Source of the DNA: Bacillus tuaregi
GTDB taxonomy: Bacteria; Bacillota; Bacilli; Bacillales; Cytobacillaceae
Assembly (NCBI RefSeq): GCF_900104575.1
Contig: NZ_LT629731.1
Coordinates: forward strand, 2,430,689-2,494,688
Reading direction: 5' to 3'
DNA length: 64,000 nucleotides
The notes under the pieces were generated by a model. It was not told the DNA's origin and did not search any database. It worked only from the letters and a program-made list of their open reading frames with translations. Shown here one piece after another: positions 55,582-64,000 of this stretch. Each line of letters begins with the position of its first letter. Position 1 is the stretch's first letter. The position numbers and the translations under genes were made by a program.

Positions 55582-55938
55582 TTAGAATGCACTTTTTGGC
55601 GATGGCGGAATCGCTTTTGGCTGTTGAATCGCTAAACCTTCTAATAACCAACGAAGTTCCTGCTGAGACAAATTACGCACTTCTTGTTCATCTTTAGGCC
55701 ATTGTAGTTTCCCATTATCCAAACGCTTATAAAGCATGGCGAAGCCATTTCCGTCAAAATATAGACATTTATATCGATCTTTCTTCCAACCGGAAAATAA
55801 AAAAATAGAATCACCATAAGGATCTAATTCAAAAGAATCCTGAATCAGAGTAGCTAAGCCGTCGATTCCCTTTCGCATATCCGTTTTTCCACAAATGATA
55901 TAGATATTCTTCACATCCGTATAATCATGTTTCACCAA
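55582..55938 (-). CDS. tnpB: IS66 TnpB, copy 2
   Basis: 118 residues; YIICGKTDMRKGIDGLA and FSGWKKDRYKCLYFDG present. Overlaps tnpA. Confidence 0.93.
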   Translation of the reverse strand: MVKHDYTDVKNIYIICGKTDMRKGIDGLATLIQDSFELDPYGDSIFLFSGWKKDRYKCLYFDGNGFAMLYKRLDNGKLQWPKDEQEVRNLSQQELRWLLEGLAIQQPKAIPPSPKSAF

Positions 55939-56129
55939 TGTTTCAACTCCCTCATGATCGTTTGGATGACCTGCTCCTCTACGCCATTATAAAAGGAGAC
56001 CTCAACATTTGCAGTTTTAATTGTACAACAACTGCCAGAGGAATCTGATAACGAGGATATAGATGGGGCTGTAGATCTGCTTTCGGGAAGAAGTGTAACG
56101 GGGACAATTGTCAATTTTTCTTGTGGCAT
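55932..56129 (-). CDS. tnpA: IS66 TnpA, copy 2
   Basis: 65 residues beginning MPQEKLTIVPVTLLPE; GGAGGTG precedes its ATG. Confidence 0.85.
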   Translation of the reverse strand: MPQEKLTIVPVTLLPESRSTAPSISSLSDSSGSCCTIKTANVEVSFYNGVEEQVIQTIMRELKHW

Positions 56130-56215
56130 AAGAAAAGCACCTCCTTCTATATTGATATAAATATAGTACCGGAGGTGTAGCTCTATTTATATGCGTTGTT
56201 TGAATTCGGGCTTAC

Positions 56216-56229
56216 GCAGAAAATATCAT
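56216..56229 (-). pseudogene. 5' end of the IS66-interrupted gene
   Basis: ATG ATA TTT TCT GC, followed by IS66. It joins in frame to the 53832 piece through GCAGAAAA. AAGGGAAG is 5-6 bases before the ATG. Confidence 0.85.
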
Positions 56230-56397
56230 TAAAAACTTCCCTTTAAAATACATTTCCCCCTAACCCTTATTACACTATAAAACATATTTTGGAAAATTGG
56301 TTTAACTCCTTATTCAACGTTATTACATCCTTCGTGGAATATCTAGCTAGTAATCGCATAACTTTAATTAAAGGACAAGGTAAGGAGTTGATGTTCG

Positions 56398-56655
56398 TTG
56401 CTTAAATTTCTTTTAATTGCGTTCTTAATACTTTTCATTATTTTGAAAAACCATAGAAGACAAGCTACTCAAACCTATTCACTTCAAACTTTTTTAATAA
56501 GTAGTTCCGATGATTTACTTGAAGATAAACAAAATGAACAAAAGAAATCATTAATTGAAAAAATTAATGATTATTTGTTCAAAGATAGCGATAATGAAAT
56601 GATCAATGATGATAATGAGGATATAGGTGATGGTGGCGATGGTGCTGGAGAATAG
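56398..56655 (+). CDS. Single-pass membrane protein with acidic tail (85 aa)
   Basis: TTG start with AAGGAG about 10 bases upstream. An N-terminal helix (LLIAFLILFIILKN) is followed by an acidic tail ending DNEDIGDGGDGAGE. Unknown. Confidence 0.55.
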   Translation: MLKFLLIAFLILFIILKNHRRQATQTYSLQTFLISSSDDLLEDKQNEQKKSLIEKINDYLFKDSDNEMINDDNEDIGDGGDGAGE

Positions 56656-56692
56656 ATTTAATTTATTACAAATCTCTCTAAATCATATTTTA

Positions 56693-57334
56693 TTAAAATT
56701 CTTTACTCCAATCCTCATCCAATATTACGCCCTTTGCATCAATATAAGCCACAATAACAGTCCCATGCTCAAGTATATTTTCATTTTTCAAAAAGGAGAT
56801 GAACGTATTAAAAAGTTCGTCATCTTGGTTACCCTTTGTCCTTGAAATGGTAATTCGGATAGTCGGAGCAACATGATACTCTTTGAAACTTCCAGAATTT
56901 AAAGGATCAATATTTAATTCTTTACCTATTTCATCATCAAAGAAAGCATGGAAATCCGTAACTTCTTTAAAATTCGCATCTATGTACTGGCGTATGTCAT
57001 TTTTTAACTCATTTACCCATTTATCAGCAACGTAAGTATCAACCAGTTGCCCTGTTTCACTGTCATGATAGATTAAGAATTCAATATTATTTACCTTATC
57101 TCGCACCTTTGCTGCGTATTCAAATTCAAAGTTACCCATATTATCGTACAATGTGTCGTACACTTCGAAATGATTTTTAAAAGTCTGATTTATATATTGT
57201 TCAGCTTCATCTCTTATCATGTCCTCTTTTTCGCCATCTGGCATCATACTGATATAAAAAGAAATGAATAAAATAGGAATTCCCAATAAAATAATACCTA
57301 AAATACTTACTATAATCTTTACAGGTTTCTTCAT
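56693..57334 (-). CDS. Signal-anchored hypothetical protein (213 aa)
   Basis: MKKPVKIIVSILGIILLGIP is a signal anchor; the outside part is acidic with a YfjL-like look (EAEQYINQTFKNHFEVYD...). GGTGG precedes the ATG. Unknown. Confidence 0.65.
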   Translation of the reverse strand: MKKPVKIIVSILGIILLGIPILFISFYISMMPDGEKEDMIRDEAEQYINQTFKNHFEVYDTLYDNMGNFEFEYAAKVRDKVNNIEFLIYHDSETGQLVDTYVADKWVNELKNDIRQYIDANFKEVTDFHAFFDDEIGKELNIDPLNSGSFKEYHVAPTIRITISRTKGNQDDELFNTFISFLKNENILEHGTVIVAYIDAKGVILDEDWSKEF

Positions 57335-57613
57335 GCTTCCACCACCCCATATGATCTAATCAGAGCCATTATTCGACTTTTTCAGTTTAACTACATATTC
57401 TTCTAACTATTGCCGTAGTTCTTGTCCACTTTTGATTCCGTCCACATAGTTAGTGCCTATACCATCTAATTCAAGACTAAACAAACTTAGTTAATTCACT
57501 TCATCACAAAATTGCTAAGCTCCGTTCTGTACTTTAATCAAAAAAAGAATTTCCTGCTTCTTAAAGAGTTTCCCTAGTTTATTTAAGTACATCCCTACAC
57601 AAATATCCCTTCA

Positions 57614-58045
57614 TTAAGTTACTTCTATTGTTCTATCATCGCTTCCGAAACCTACGAAATTGATAATTAGTATATAGATTGGAAAAACAATCAACCCACC
57701 TATTGCCAAAAGACCAGTAACAGGATTTGGGTAATCGCCTCCATTTGTCAGCGGGAACAGGGATGCAAATATATAAATGAGAAGAATAAAGTATGGAAAC
57801 CAAAGGATGATTGTCCAAAAGTTCGCTTTCCTCCCTTCCAGCCACCTTTTTGTTAAGCGGATAAGGAGTATAGTGCAAAATATGAATACAACAATATTCG
57901 TTATTCCAGTTACAATGATTACATTGTCTATCTTCCAGCTTGTTAATCTACTAATACGATACACATTAAACACAAGTTCAATGGGAATAAATATCATCAA
58001 GGCATACAGAATACTAACAACATTTAATTTTAAGAAAAATCTCAT
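57614..58045 (-). CDS. Four-helix membrane protein (143 aa)
   Basis: Four hydrophobic segments (VVSILYALMIFIPIELVF, VIIVTGITNIVVFIFCTILL, TIILWFPYFILLIYIFASLF, LAIGGLIVFPIYILIINFV). AGGGTGAT before the ATG. Unknown. Confidence 0.7.
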   Translation of the reverse strand: MRFFLKLNVVSILYALMIFIPIELVFNVYRISRLTSWKIDNVIIVTGITNIVVFIFCTILLIRLTKRWLEGRKANFWTIILWFPYFILLIYIFASLFPLTNGGDYPNPVTGLLAIGGLIVFPIYILIINFVGFGSDDRTIEVT

Positions 58046-58241
58046 TTAATCACCCTGTATTATATTTTTATTGAGATAATACAAAAAACAAAATGGCTAT
58101 ACAAAAATATCCTAAGAATTTTTCCTTACCTCTGTACCTTTTTTCAATTAAGAAATATAAAATAAGAACCAGCATAATTGACGCAAATATCTTTATGTAA
58201 AACGAATCCAAGCCCCCAATATATAATCAAATCTCTTCTGT

Positions 58242-59153
58242 TTATTCTTGGTATTCTGAATGACTATGCTGCTTACATCCAAACAAATAACAAGCGCCAG
58301 TGATGGTAGGTTCAAGTTCTATTGGAGGGATGTATCCGGATGGAATTAGTTCTACCATCTTTTCATATTTGTTTTTTTCTTCAAGTAATTGCTTGATATA
58401 TGTATCTTTATCATTTTCTGTCCAATCTTCTTCACATTCTTGATGAGTATCTTTGATTTCTTCGTCTATTTGTTCAATGGCTTCATGTACTACTTCATGG
58501 ATGCGGGGGATATCTTTTGTGTTAAAAAGAGCGTAGATAAACCTACTGACCCAATAAGGATCTTTCCAGTATTTTTTCCATCCTTTTTCAAACCAATAGA
58601 CCGCTTCCTTAAAACAATCCAATTCAACATACAAGTCCGCAACTTCAATTTCTCCTACAAATTCATCCGCATCTACATTAAACACATCTAGTTTCTCTTT
58701 TGCTTCTATTCTCTTTCCAAGTTCAATTAGACATTTAACATGACTATACGTGACATTATCGGAATTTCCTGCAATTCGTATGAAAAAGTCAGAAGCTGTC
58801 TGTAAGTCTCCAAGATAATACTTTGCTACGGCTAAATTATGATAAGCTTCATTGGATGGTTGAATCGAAATGGACTTCAGTAATGCGTATGAAGCAAGTT
58901 TCCACTTTTTTTGCCTCATATAAATTTCTCCTAATATGTTATAAGGGAAATAAGAGGAAGGATTCATCTGAATGGCTTCTTTGATTAATTCGAGAGCTTT
59001 TTCATCATCCTCTTCTTCGTAACTGTACATCCAAGCAAGATTATTTAGAGACTGAACATATCTTGATTCTTCTACTGCTTTTCTAAAAAGTTCTAAGGCT
59101 TCTACATATTCATTTTTTCCAAATAGATCAAGGGCCCTTTGGTTAGTATTCAA
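58242..59153 (-). CDS. TPR-repeat protein (303 aa)
   Basis: Several TPR units (ALDLFGKNEYVEALELFRKA; ALELIKEAIQMNPSSYFPYN; LASYALLKSISIQPSNEAYH; ...). A Cys/His tail GCKQHSHSE ends it. TTG start with GGAGGGA upstream. Scaffold for protein binding; partner unknown. Confidence 0.85.
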   Translation of the reverse strand: MNTNQRALDLFGKNEYVEALELFRKAVEESRYVQSLNNLAWMYSYEEEDDEKALELIKEAIQMNPSSYFPYNILGEIYMRQKKWKLASYALLKSISIQPSNEAYHNLAVAKYYLGDLQTASDFFIRIAGNSDNVTYSHVKCLIELGKRIEAKEKLDVFNVDADEFVGEIEVADLYVELDCFKEAVYWFEKGWKKYWKDPYWVSRFIYALFNTKDIPRIHEVVHEAIEQIDEEIKDTHQECEEDWTENDKDTYIKQLLEEKNKYEKMVELIPSGYIPPIELEPTITGACYLFGCKQHSHSEYQE

Positions 59154-59446
59154 TCATGTCCCTCCATTTTTTAATCATTTTTACTGTATAACATATTATT
59201 TTATGCTACGAAAAGCGGTTGAAATTTGAAACAAAACGGGTTGGAGAATTTCAAAGATCTTAATCAATGATCTTGCTGCGTCTGATAAATAAATTTTCTA
59301 TCAGAAGAGTAAGCAAAAACCTTCTTAAACTTTAACATATGTTTCTAGTTTTCTTTAAAGTTTTATTCAATTTATTTAAAACAATCAATTAGTTTTCGAT
59401 TTTATGTTAAGATTGTCCATATAGGTTTAATGATGGGAGCGATTAA

Positions 59447-59968
59447 GTGAAAATAACTTTGGCACAAGCGATTAATCTATTGTCTAGTCTTCATAAAAAA
59501 GTGAATGAATTACAAGGTGAATTTTTCACTGTCCATGTGATTGAAGTTCCAAAAGGAGAAAGCTACACGCCATATGAACGCACAGTTGAGGCTGTATTGC
59601 AGGAGCTATCCGAAATTCAGCATGATATATTGGAATTAAAAGAAATCATCCAACAAGGCAATTTAAGCAATCAAGTTGAATGGGATGGTCATTCCATCTC
59701 AATGATTCGTGCGATTGAAACAGCGAAGCAGCTACGTGATCGACTGAATCTTCTCAAAACGCTTGCTACTACTAAAAAGCGAGAATACAATGTTCACCAC
59801 CACTCAGGTGCGATCATGGAACAAATTGCTTTGTTTGATCCTGCTGAATTTAAAAAGCAGGTTGATAAACTAACTCGCCAAGCGGAATTATTATCTAGCC
59901 GGATTGATAAAGTGAATTATACCGTTGAAATTGAGGTTCCGCTTGCTAATAAGTATTTAGAGGCGTAA
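59447..59968 (+). CDS. DIP1984-family protein (173 aa)
   Basis: A helical protein: MKITLAQAINLLSSLHKKVN..., RDRLNLLKTLATTKKREYNVHH, matching the DIP1984/septicolysin-like family as I recall. GTG start with GGGAGCG upstream. Cytoplasmic; role unclear. Confidence 0.75.
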   Translation: MKITLAQAINLLSSLHKKVNELQGEFFTVHVIEVPKGESYTPYERTVEAVLQELSEIQHDILELKEIIQQGNLSNQVEWDGHSISMIRAIETAKQLRDRLNLLKTLATTKKREYNVHHHSGAIMEQIALFDPAEFKKQVDKLTRQAELLSSRIDKVNYTVEIEVPLANKYLEA

Positions 59969-60170
59969 GTAGCTTTGAGGGTATTGTATAGATACCTTCA
60001 TGGGTGCTTATGCACCAAATGAGTTGGGAAGTGTTAGCGACCCTTTGCTTTGTGGGTAACAAAGTAGTTAAACTTTTTTCAATTAGCGAGGCGAACGGAT
60101 GCGTCTTACGCTTTACGCTATAACGCTTATCGTATAACGAACGGAATATATAGTTAGTTCAAAAAAACAG

Positions 60171-60419
60171 CTACGTTCCCAACTCATTTTCATAACAATT
60201 TAATACCATCATATTCTTGATAGTTGCAAAAGGAAAAAAGGCTACCAAATCTTTGGAATTGAAAATTAAATACCCTTTGACTATAATACTACCTTCATTA
60301 CATATTTTCTCAGCGATTTTATTCTTTATCAGTTTTTCATTAGTCCAATCAGATAGTACGATTTCAATGGAGTCTTCCATGACTGATAAAATTCCTTTAT
60401 TGCTAACATAAAAAAACAC
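60171..60419 (-). CDS. Uncertain short ORF (82 aa)
   Basis: Reads MEDSIEIVLSDWTNEKLIKN and similar, but no ribosome-binding site precedes the GTG at 60419. A remnant is as likely as a gene. Confidence 0.35.
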   Translation of the reverse strand: MFFYVSNKGILSVMEDSIEIVLSDWTNEKLIKNKIAEKICNEGSIIVKGYLIFNSKDLVAFFPFATIKNMMVLNCYENELGT

Positions 60420-60453
60420 GATAGTTGCTACTAAATCACATCCGTTAGAAAAA

Positions 60454-60480
60454 AGAGACTATTCTATTTGAACAATCTCT
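60454..60480 (-). terminator. Terminator of the anti-sigma gene
   Basis: GAGATTGTTCAAATAGAA and TAGTCTC on the minus strand followed by TTTTTT. Confidence 0.8.
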
Positions 60481-60490
60481 ACCCGCTACT

Positions 60491-61510
60491 TCAATTTATT
60501 TTCTTGCCATCTTTGCTACGAATCGTAATAATATAGGAATCGTTTTCTACCAATGAAACCATTTCCTCGTTTTTTAAAAATTCTTCTATGACGACCTCCA
60601 AGTTTCCAGCAAATTCTTTTGCGTCCTGATCCTCACTTTTGATAGACGTTTTAATAATCAATTCAGGACTTGGATAGACGGAATAAGCTAAGCCGGTTAC
60701 TTTATACTCCTTTTTCCCCATTAAATCTTCACCGACTGCTTGGAGGATTTCTGCCCATCGTCCTTCTTGTTCTCTCTTTTCCATATCGATCTTTTTCACT
60801 TTTACCGAATAGGTACCTGCATTATTTGCTGCTAAAACATCACTAATGATTTGTTTAATATCTTGAACTTCTTCGTCTGATATAGTATTTGGCAGTTCAA
60901 GATTAATTGTTTCTTTGGTGAACATTAACATTAAGGGAGTATAATGATGTTTTTCCAATTCTTGCGTAATGGCATTATGCAAGAATTGAACCGTTTCCAT
61001 TCTTTTTCTATCTGACTCGCTTACTTTTTGTTCAAATTCTTTACTTCTGCTTACTTTTATCGTGTAAGCATCGTATTCTCTTAATTTCAAAATATCGTCT
61101 ACAATCTTTTCAACTTCATCTTTTACTTGATTAAAGTAGTTTTCTGATCCTTCTATCTCTATACTTATTTCTTTTTGACCTTGAAAAGACACCCCAATAC
61201 CAGCAACGTGGTAGCCCTTTTCCTTTAATTCTTCTGAAACGACTGACCCAATCGATTTCGTTGTTATTAATTGTCCTAAGAAGGGAATTTTTGATACCAC
61301 TTCGGCCATGACAGGTGACACAAAGGCCGAACTAACAAGTAAGCCAAATAATATGACAGCTGCACTGCACCCATAGACAATCTTTTTACTAAGACTTAAA
61401 TTCTTTTTCCTTCCTCTTGATATTGCCTTTTCAATCGTCTGATTCAATTTCGCTTCAGGAATGCTTATTTCATCAATCTCTTTTTTTATATCGTATATGG
61501 ACTTTTTCAT
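60491..61510 (-). CDS. Anti-sigma-like membrane protein (DUF4179/DUF4030 type)
   Basis: 339 residues: a cytoplasmic start, one membrane helix at about 48-66 (YGCSAAVILFGLLVSSAFV), and a large outside domain with repeated VEVSRS-type modules (KEISIEIEGSENYF; YTIKVSRSKEF; YSVKVKKIDMEK). It overlaps the sigma gene by ATGA, so they are translationally coupled. It likely restrains the sigma factor until a surface signal arrives. Terminator at 60454-60480. Confidence 0.85.
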   Translation of the reverse strand: MKKSIYDIKKEIDEISIPEAKLNQTIEKAISRGRKKNLSLSKKIVYGCSAAVILFGLLVSSAFVSPVMAEVVSKIPFLGQLITTKSIGSVVSEELKEKGYHVAGIGVSFQGQKEISIEIEGSENYFNQVKDEVEKIVDDILKLREYDAYTIKVSRSKEFEQKVSESDRKRMETVQFLHNAITQELEKHHYTPLMLMFTKETINLELPNTISDEEVQDIKQIISDVLAANNAGTYSVKVKKIDMEKREQEGRWAEILQAVGEDLMGKKEYKVTGLAYSVYPSPELIIKTSIKSEDQDAKEFAGNLEVVIEEFLKNEEMVSLVENDSYIITIRSKDGKKIN

Positions 61511-62031
61511 TTGAAAACCCCCTCCCTTAAATCCAATTTTAAGATATTAACAGCCCTGTGAAGATGTGTTTTCACTGTACCTTCAGGACAATCCAATGTA
61601 TCAGCTATTTGTTTAATTGTAAAATCCTTATAATATCTAAGTATAATAACAGTTTTGTATGGCTCTTTTAAGCGTTCTATCGCTTCAACGAGGTCCATAC
61701 TCTCTTCTTTTTCAACATTATGTTCATTAGAATTAGGAATATGGCTAAATTCCTCTGTAAGAATGACACGACTCTTTTTCTTTATAAAATCTAAAGCCGT
61801 ATTGATTAAAATTCTGGTCAGCCATGTTGAGAAGTAATTGATTTCCTTCAAATTCTTAATGGATATGTATGCCTTGTAGATTGTTTCTTGCACAATATCT
61901 AAAGCATCAGCTTCATTTTTTACATATAGATAAGCGATTCGATAGAGTTTGTTTTTTTCTTCTTCCATCAGTTCCTGAAAAGCTTTGTCATTCCCCTTTT
62001 TGGCTTTTTTAATCTTGTCCTTAGAAAACAT
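61507..62031 (-). CDS. ECF-type RNA polymerase sigma factor
   Basis: 174 residues with sigma region 2 (LYRIAYLYVKNEADALDIVQETIYKAY) and region 4 (LKEPYKTVIILRYYKDFTIKQIADTLDCPEGTVKTHLHRA). GGAGG is 6 bases before the ATG at 62031. It directs RNA polymerase to its regulon; the anti-sigma gene follows. Resembles the SigV/SigY group. Confidence 0.95.
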   Translation of the reverse strand: MFSKDKIKKAKKGNDKAFQELMEEEKNKLYRIAYLYVKNEADALDIVQETIYKAYISIKNLKEINYFSTWLTRILINTALDFIKKKSRVILTEEFSHIPNSNEHNVEKEESMDLVEAIERLKEPYKTVIILRYYKDFTIKQIADTLDCPEGTVKTHLHRAVNILKLDLREGVFK

Positions 62032-62165
62032 AATCAACCTCCCTCCTTTCAACTGTTAGACCTTTTAGCAGTATAAAACGTTTCAAATTATAAAAAAGAA
62101 TCTCTTAAATGATAACGTACAAAGAAAGAGTGATTATTCCGTTTATACTATTCAACTCTTGCATC

Positions 62166-62564
62166 TTAAAGTTCAGCGCTTACAAATTCACCAAAAGTAA
62201 TAAATAAAATTACAATTAAAAATGTGATTGAAACTAACCACTCATGGTAATAACTCTTATCACTTTTCTTTACTATCCACTCTTCTATTCCTCGAAAAAA
62301 ATATATCAAGAAGAAAAAAATAGGAAAGGGAAGACTACGAATCATTGGCGAATAGGGAAAATAGTTACCTAATGTAAATGTGGCAATAATGAAAATAATC
62401 ATTAAAGTAACTTCAATAACTATAAAGATACTTTTTCTCCCCTTTGAAAACACTCCCTTACTTTTGCTCTTAATGTTTAACCGTCTTTTCAAATAATACT
62501 CTGACACAAAAAGATAAAATCCTAATATAATAATTAGGCCCAAAATCATTGTACCCAAGCTCAC
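62166..62564 (-). CDS. DUF4181-like membrane protein (132 aa)
   Basis: Four membrane helices and the segment YFFRGIEEWIVKKSDKSYYHE, typical of DUF4181 as I recall. GTG at 62564 has GGGGAGGG upstream. Unknown. Confidence 0.75.
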   Translation of the reverse strand: MSLGTMILGLIIILGFYLFVSEYYLKRRLNIKSKSKGVFSKGRKSIFIVIEVTLMIIFIIATFTLGNYFPYSPMIRSLPFPIFFFLIYFFRGIEEWIVKKSDKSYYHEWLVSITFLIVILFITFGEFVSAEL

Positions 62565-62625
62565 AAGATCCCTCCCCAAATACACTTCCCTTTAAAAAAA
62601 TCCATGACAGACTGCATTAACCTTG

Positions 62626-63510
62626 TTAATGGATTAAGTCTTGGAAGGTCTTATCAAGCGTTGGAAAGGTAAACGTATAACCTTCACGTTCTAAACGTTC
62701 TGGAAGAACCCATCGACTTTTCAGCACTAATTCTGTTTCTGTTTTGATAAAAATCGCCCCAGCCTCTAACAACCATTTGGGCGAAGGCAAGCCGAAAGGA
62801 ACATTCATTTTTTTTCTTAACGCTTGCATTAATTCACGATTACTAACAGGATGAGGGGAAGAACAATTAAAAACTCCACTAAGATCTTCTCTATCTTTCA
62901 AAAATAGAATAATTCTATATAAATCCTCGACATGAATCCAACTAAACATTTGGTCTCCGGTTCCTTGAACTCCCCCAAGCCCAAACCGAACTAAATTTTG
63001 GTATGGAACCATTACTCCACCATTCTTCCCTAATACAATAGCAATTCGTAACGCAACTTGTCTTGTACTTGGTAAATCAAATGAAAAGAAGGTTTTCTCC
63101 CAGTTTGTTGCAACATCAACAGAGAACCCTGAACCAATTACTCCACTTTCTTCGGTCATGGGTCTATCTTCTGCGTGTCGATAAATCGTTGCTGTGCTGG
63201 AATTGATCCAAAGCTTAGGGGGATTGGGACAAGCTAAAATAGATTCTCCAAGAATTTTTGTTGTCCTAATCCTTGAATTCATAATTTCCTTTCTATTGCC
63301 TTCGTTGTATCGACAATTCACAGATTTCCCCGCAAGATTGATAAGAAGCTCAGCATCTTCCAATACTTCTATTATTCTCTCTTTTTCCTCCCAAGAGATA
63401 TGCTGTTGATTCCTTGTGATGATCCTTACCTCATATCCTAATTTCTTAAATTGATTTTCAAAATACTTACCAATAAAGCCAGTGCCGCCTGCTAAAATCA
63501 CTTTTTTCAT
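62626..63510 (-). CDS. TIGR01777-family NAD(P)-dependent epimerase-like protein
   Basis: A 294-residue extended SDR protein: MKKVILAGGTGFIGKYFENQ (Rossmann GxxGxxG), LINLAGKSVNCRY, NWEKTFFSFD, SWIHVEDLYRII. Members include YfhF. GGAGGACC precedes the ATG at 63510. Substrate unknown. Confidence 0.9.
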   Translation of the reverse strand: MKKVILAGGTGFIGKYFENQFKKLGYEVRIITRNQQHISWEEKERIIEVLEDAELLINLAGKSVNCRYNEGNRKEIMNSRIRTTKILGESILACPNPPKLWINSSTATIYRHAEDRPMTEESGVIGSGFSVDVATNWEKTFFSFDLPSTRQVALRIAIVLGKNGGVMVPYQNLVRFGLGGVQGTGDQMFSWIHVEDLYRIILFLKDREDLSGVFNCSSPHPVSNRELMQALRKKMNVPFGLPSPKWLLEAGAIFIKTETELVLKSRWVLPERLEREGYTFTFPTLDKTFQDLIH

Positions 63511-63646
63511 ATGGTCCTCCAATTATTCTAAAATTAAATTAGATTGTTTTACCTTGCTTACTTTGCAAAAATAAGAAACAGAAGAATCATTTTCGTTAAT
63601 GAGAAAAAACTCTATCCTTAATCTAGCGAGGCCAAATCTACTGGTT

Positions 63647-63868
63647 TTATTCTTTTAAAGGCCTTCTCATCTCTTCAGGCAAACATTCAGTAAGAAAGTT
63701 AAATAAAACTCTACCCTGTATCTTGTCTGCCAAATAGTTCAAATAAACCTCTTCTTCATTTTCGATTTCAACATCTTCAAAGTAGTCTTTGTACTTATTC
63801 CAAAGGTCTGGTTCTTGCTCTTTAATTGATTTCAAATTGAATATTACTCCACTTTTTAAGTAATCCAT
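63647..63868 (-). CDS. Hypothetical protein (73 aa)
   Basis: Starts MDYLKSGVIFNLKSIKEQEP; helical, acidic. AAGGGG lies 9 bases before the ATG at 63868. Unknown. Confidence 0.6.
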   Translation of the reverse strand: MDYLKSGVIFNLKSIKEQEPDLWNKYKDYFEDVEIENEEEVYLNYLADKIQGRVLFNFLTECLPEEMRRPLKE

Positions 63869-64000
63869 TCGTTTCATCCCCTTGTTTGTAATCATTGTCC
63901 TCCCTCTTCTTTTACATTACAAGAAGAGCTACCGTTACAGGCATATTGAAAAGAAAAATTATCATGAACGTATTTTAATACTATAGTGTCTCATCGATTT

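Larger units (their letters stand above)
53833..56215 (-). mobile_element. IS66-family insertion sequence, copy 2
   Basis: Same ends and gene order as copy 1, on the other strand. A perfect 8-bp target duplication GCAGAAAA lies at 53825-53832 and 56216-56223. It interrupts a signal-peptide-bearing membrane protein gene. About 2.38 kb, like copy 1. Confidence 0.97.

Noticed and set aside
40937..56215. A composite transposon formed by the two IS66 copies
   Set aside because: Each copy has its own different 8-bp duplication (TTTATGGC and GCAGAAAA), so they inserted separately.

Overview
The window looks like a low-GC, spore-forming member of the Bacillaceae. Small acid-soluble spore protein genes (sspN, tlp, sspO, sspP) lie around an aconitase gene and yneN/P/Q/R in an order close to the Bacillus subtilis yne/citB neighbourhood. 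Ribosome-binding sites are strong GGAGG-type, TTG and GTG starts are common, and most genes end in hairpin-plus-T terminators. I ran no database search; family names come from motifs read in the sequence.

Bases 1-14010 are core chromosome: a sensor kinase tail, a HesB-like gene, a CPBP protease, yneR, yneQ, yneP, a double-AAA ATPase of SpoVK/CbbX type, tlp, sspN, a small FbpB-like gene, yneN, acnA, sspO, sspP, selA, selD and a tRNA-Arg(CCT). The striking point is selenium. selA and selD are divergent neighbours. selD reads through an in-frame UGA at its active-site position (12796-12798). A second in-frame UGA at 847-849 joins two halves of a HesB-like protein in the context GI-Sec-GGP, with a hairpin carrying a bulged U and a G-rich loop just downstream. 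Conventional gene calling would truncate both. selB and tRNA-Sec are not in the window.

From the tRNA-Arg onward (about 14.0-58 kb) the window becomes an AT-rich accessory region with long gene-poor gaps, gene fragments and mobile elements. It holds a zinc-ribbon/HNH nuclease, a replication-relaxation-type gene, a 4TM membrane protein paired with a ComEC-like metallo-beta-lactamase-fold hydrolase, a GIY-YIG protein with a zinc-ribbon partner, an IS3-family element, a type I restriction-modification operon (hsdM-hsdS-hsdR plus an extra gene) next to a serine recombinase, a DUF1643 protein, a XRE regulator, a free-standing DnaA domain I protein, a DUF4365 (PD-(D/E)xK-like) protein and a CoiA-like nuclease. 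Two near-identical IS66 elements lie in opposite orientation, each with a perfect 8-bp target duplication. One interrupts a membrane-protein gene just after its start codon. This is a typical defence/mobility island. Its left edge is plausibly the tRNA; no matching right attachment site was seen.

From about 48 to 64 kb there are many small, mostly minus-strand single genes (ACT-domain, DUF3841, quinone-reductase-like, small membrane proteins, TPR protein), then a DIP1984-family protein, an ECF sigma/anti-sigma pair, a DUF4181 membrane protein and a TIGR01777-type epimerase, which look like a return towards ordinary chromosome.
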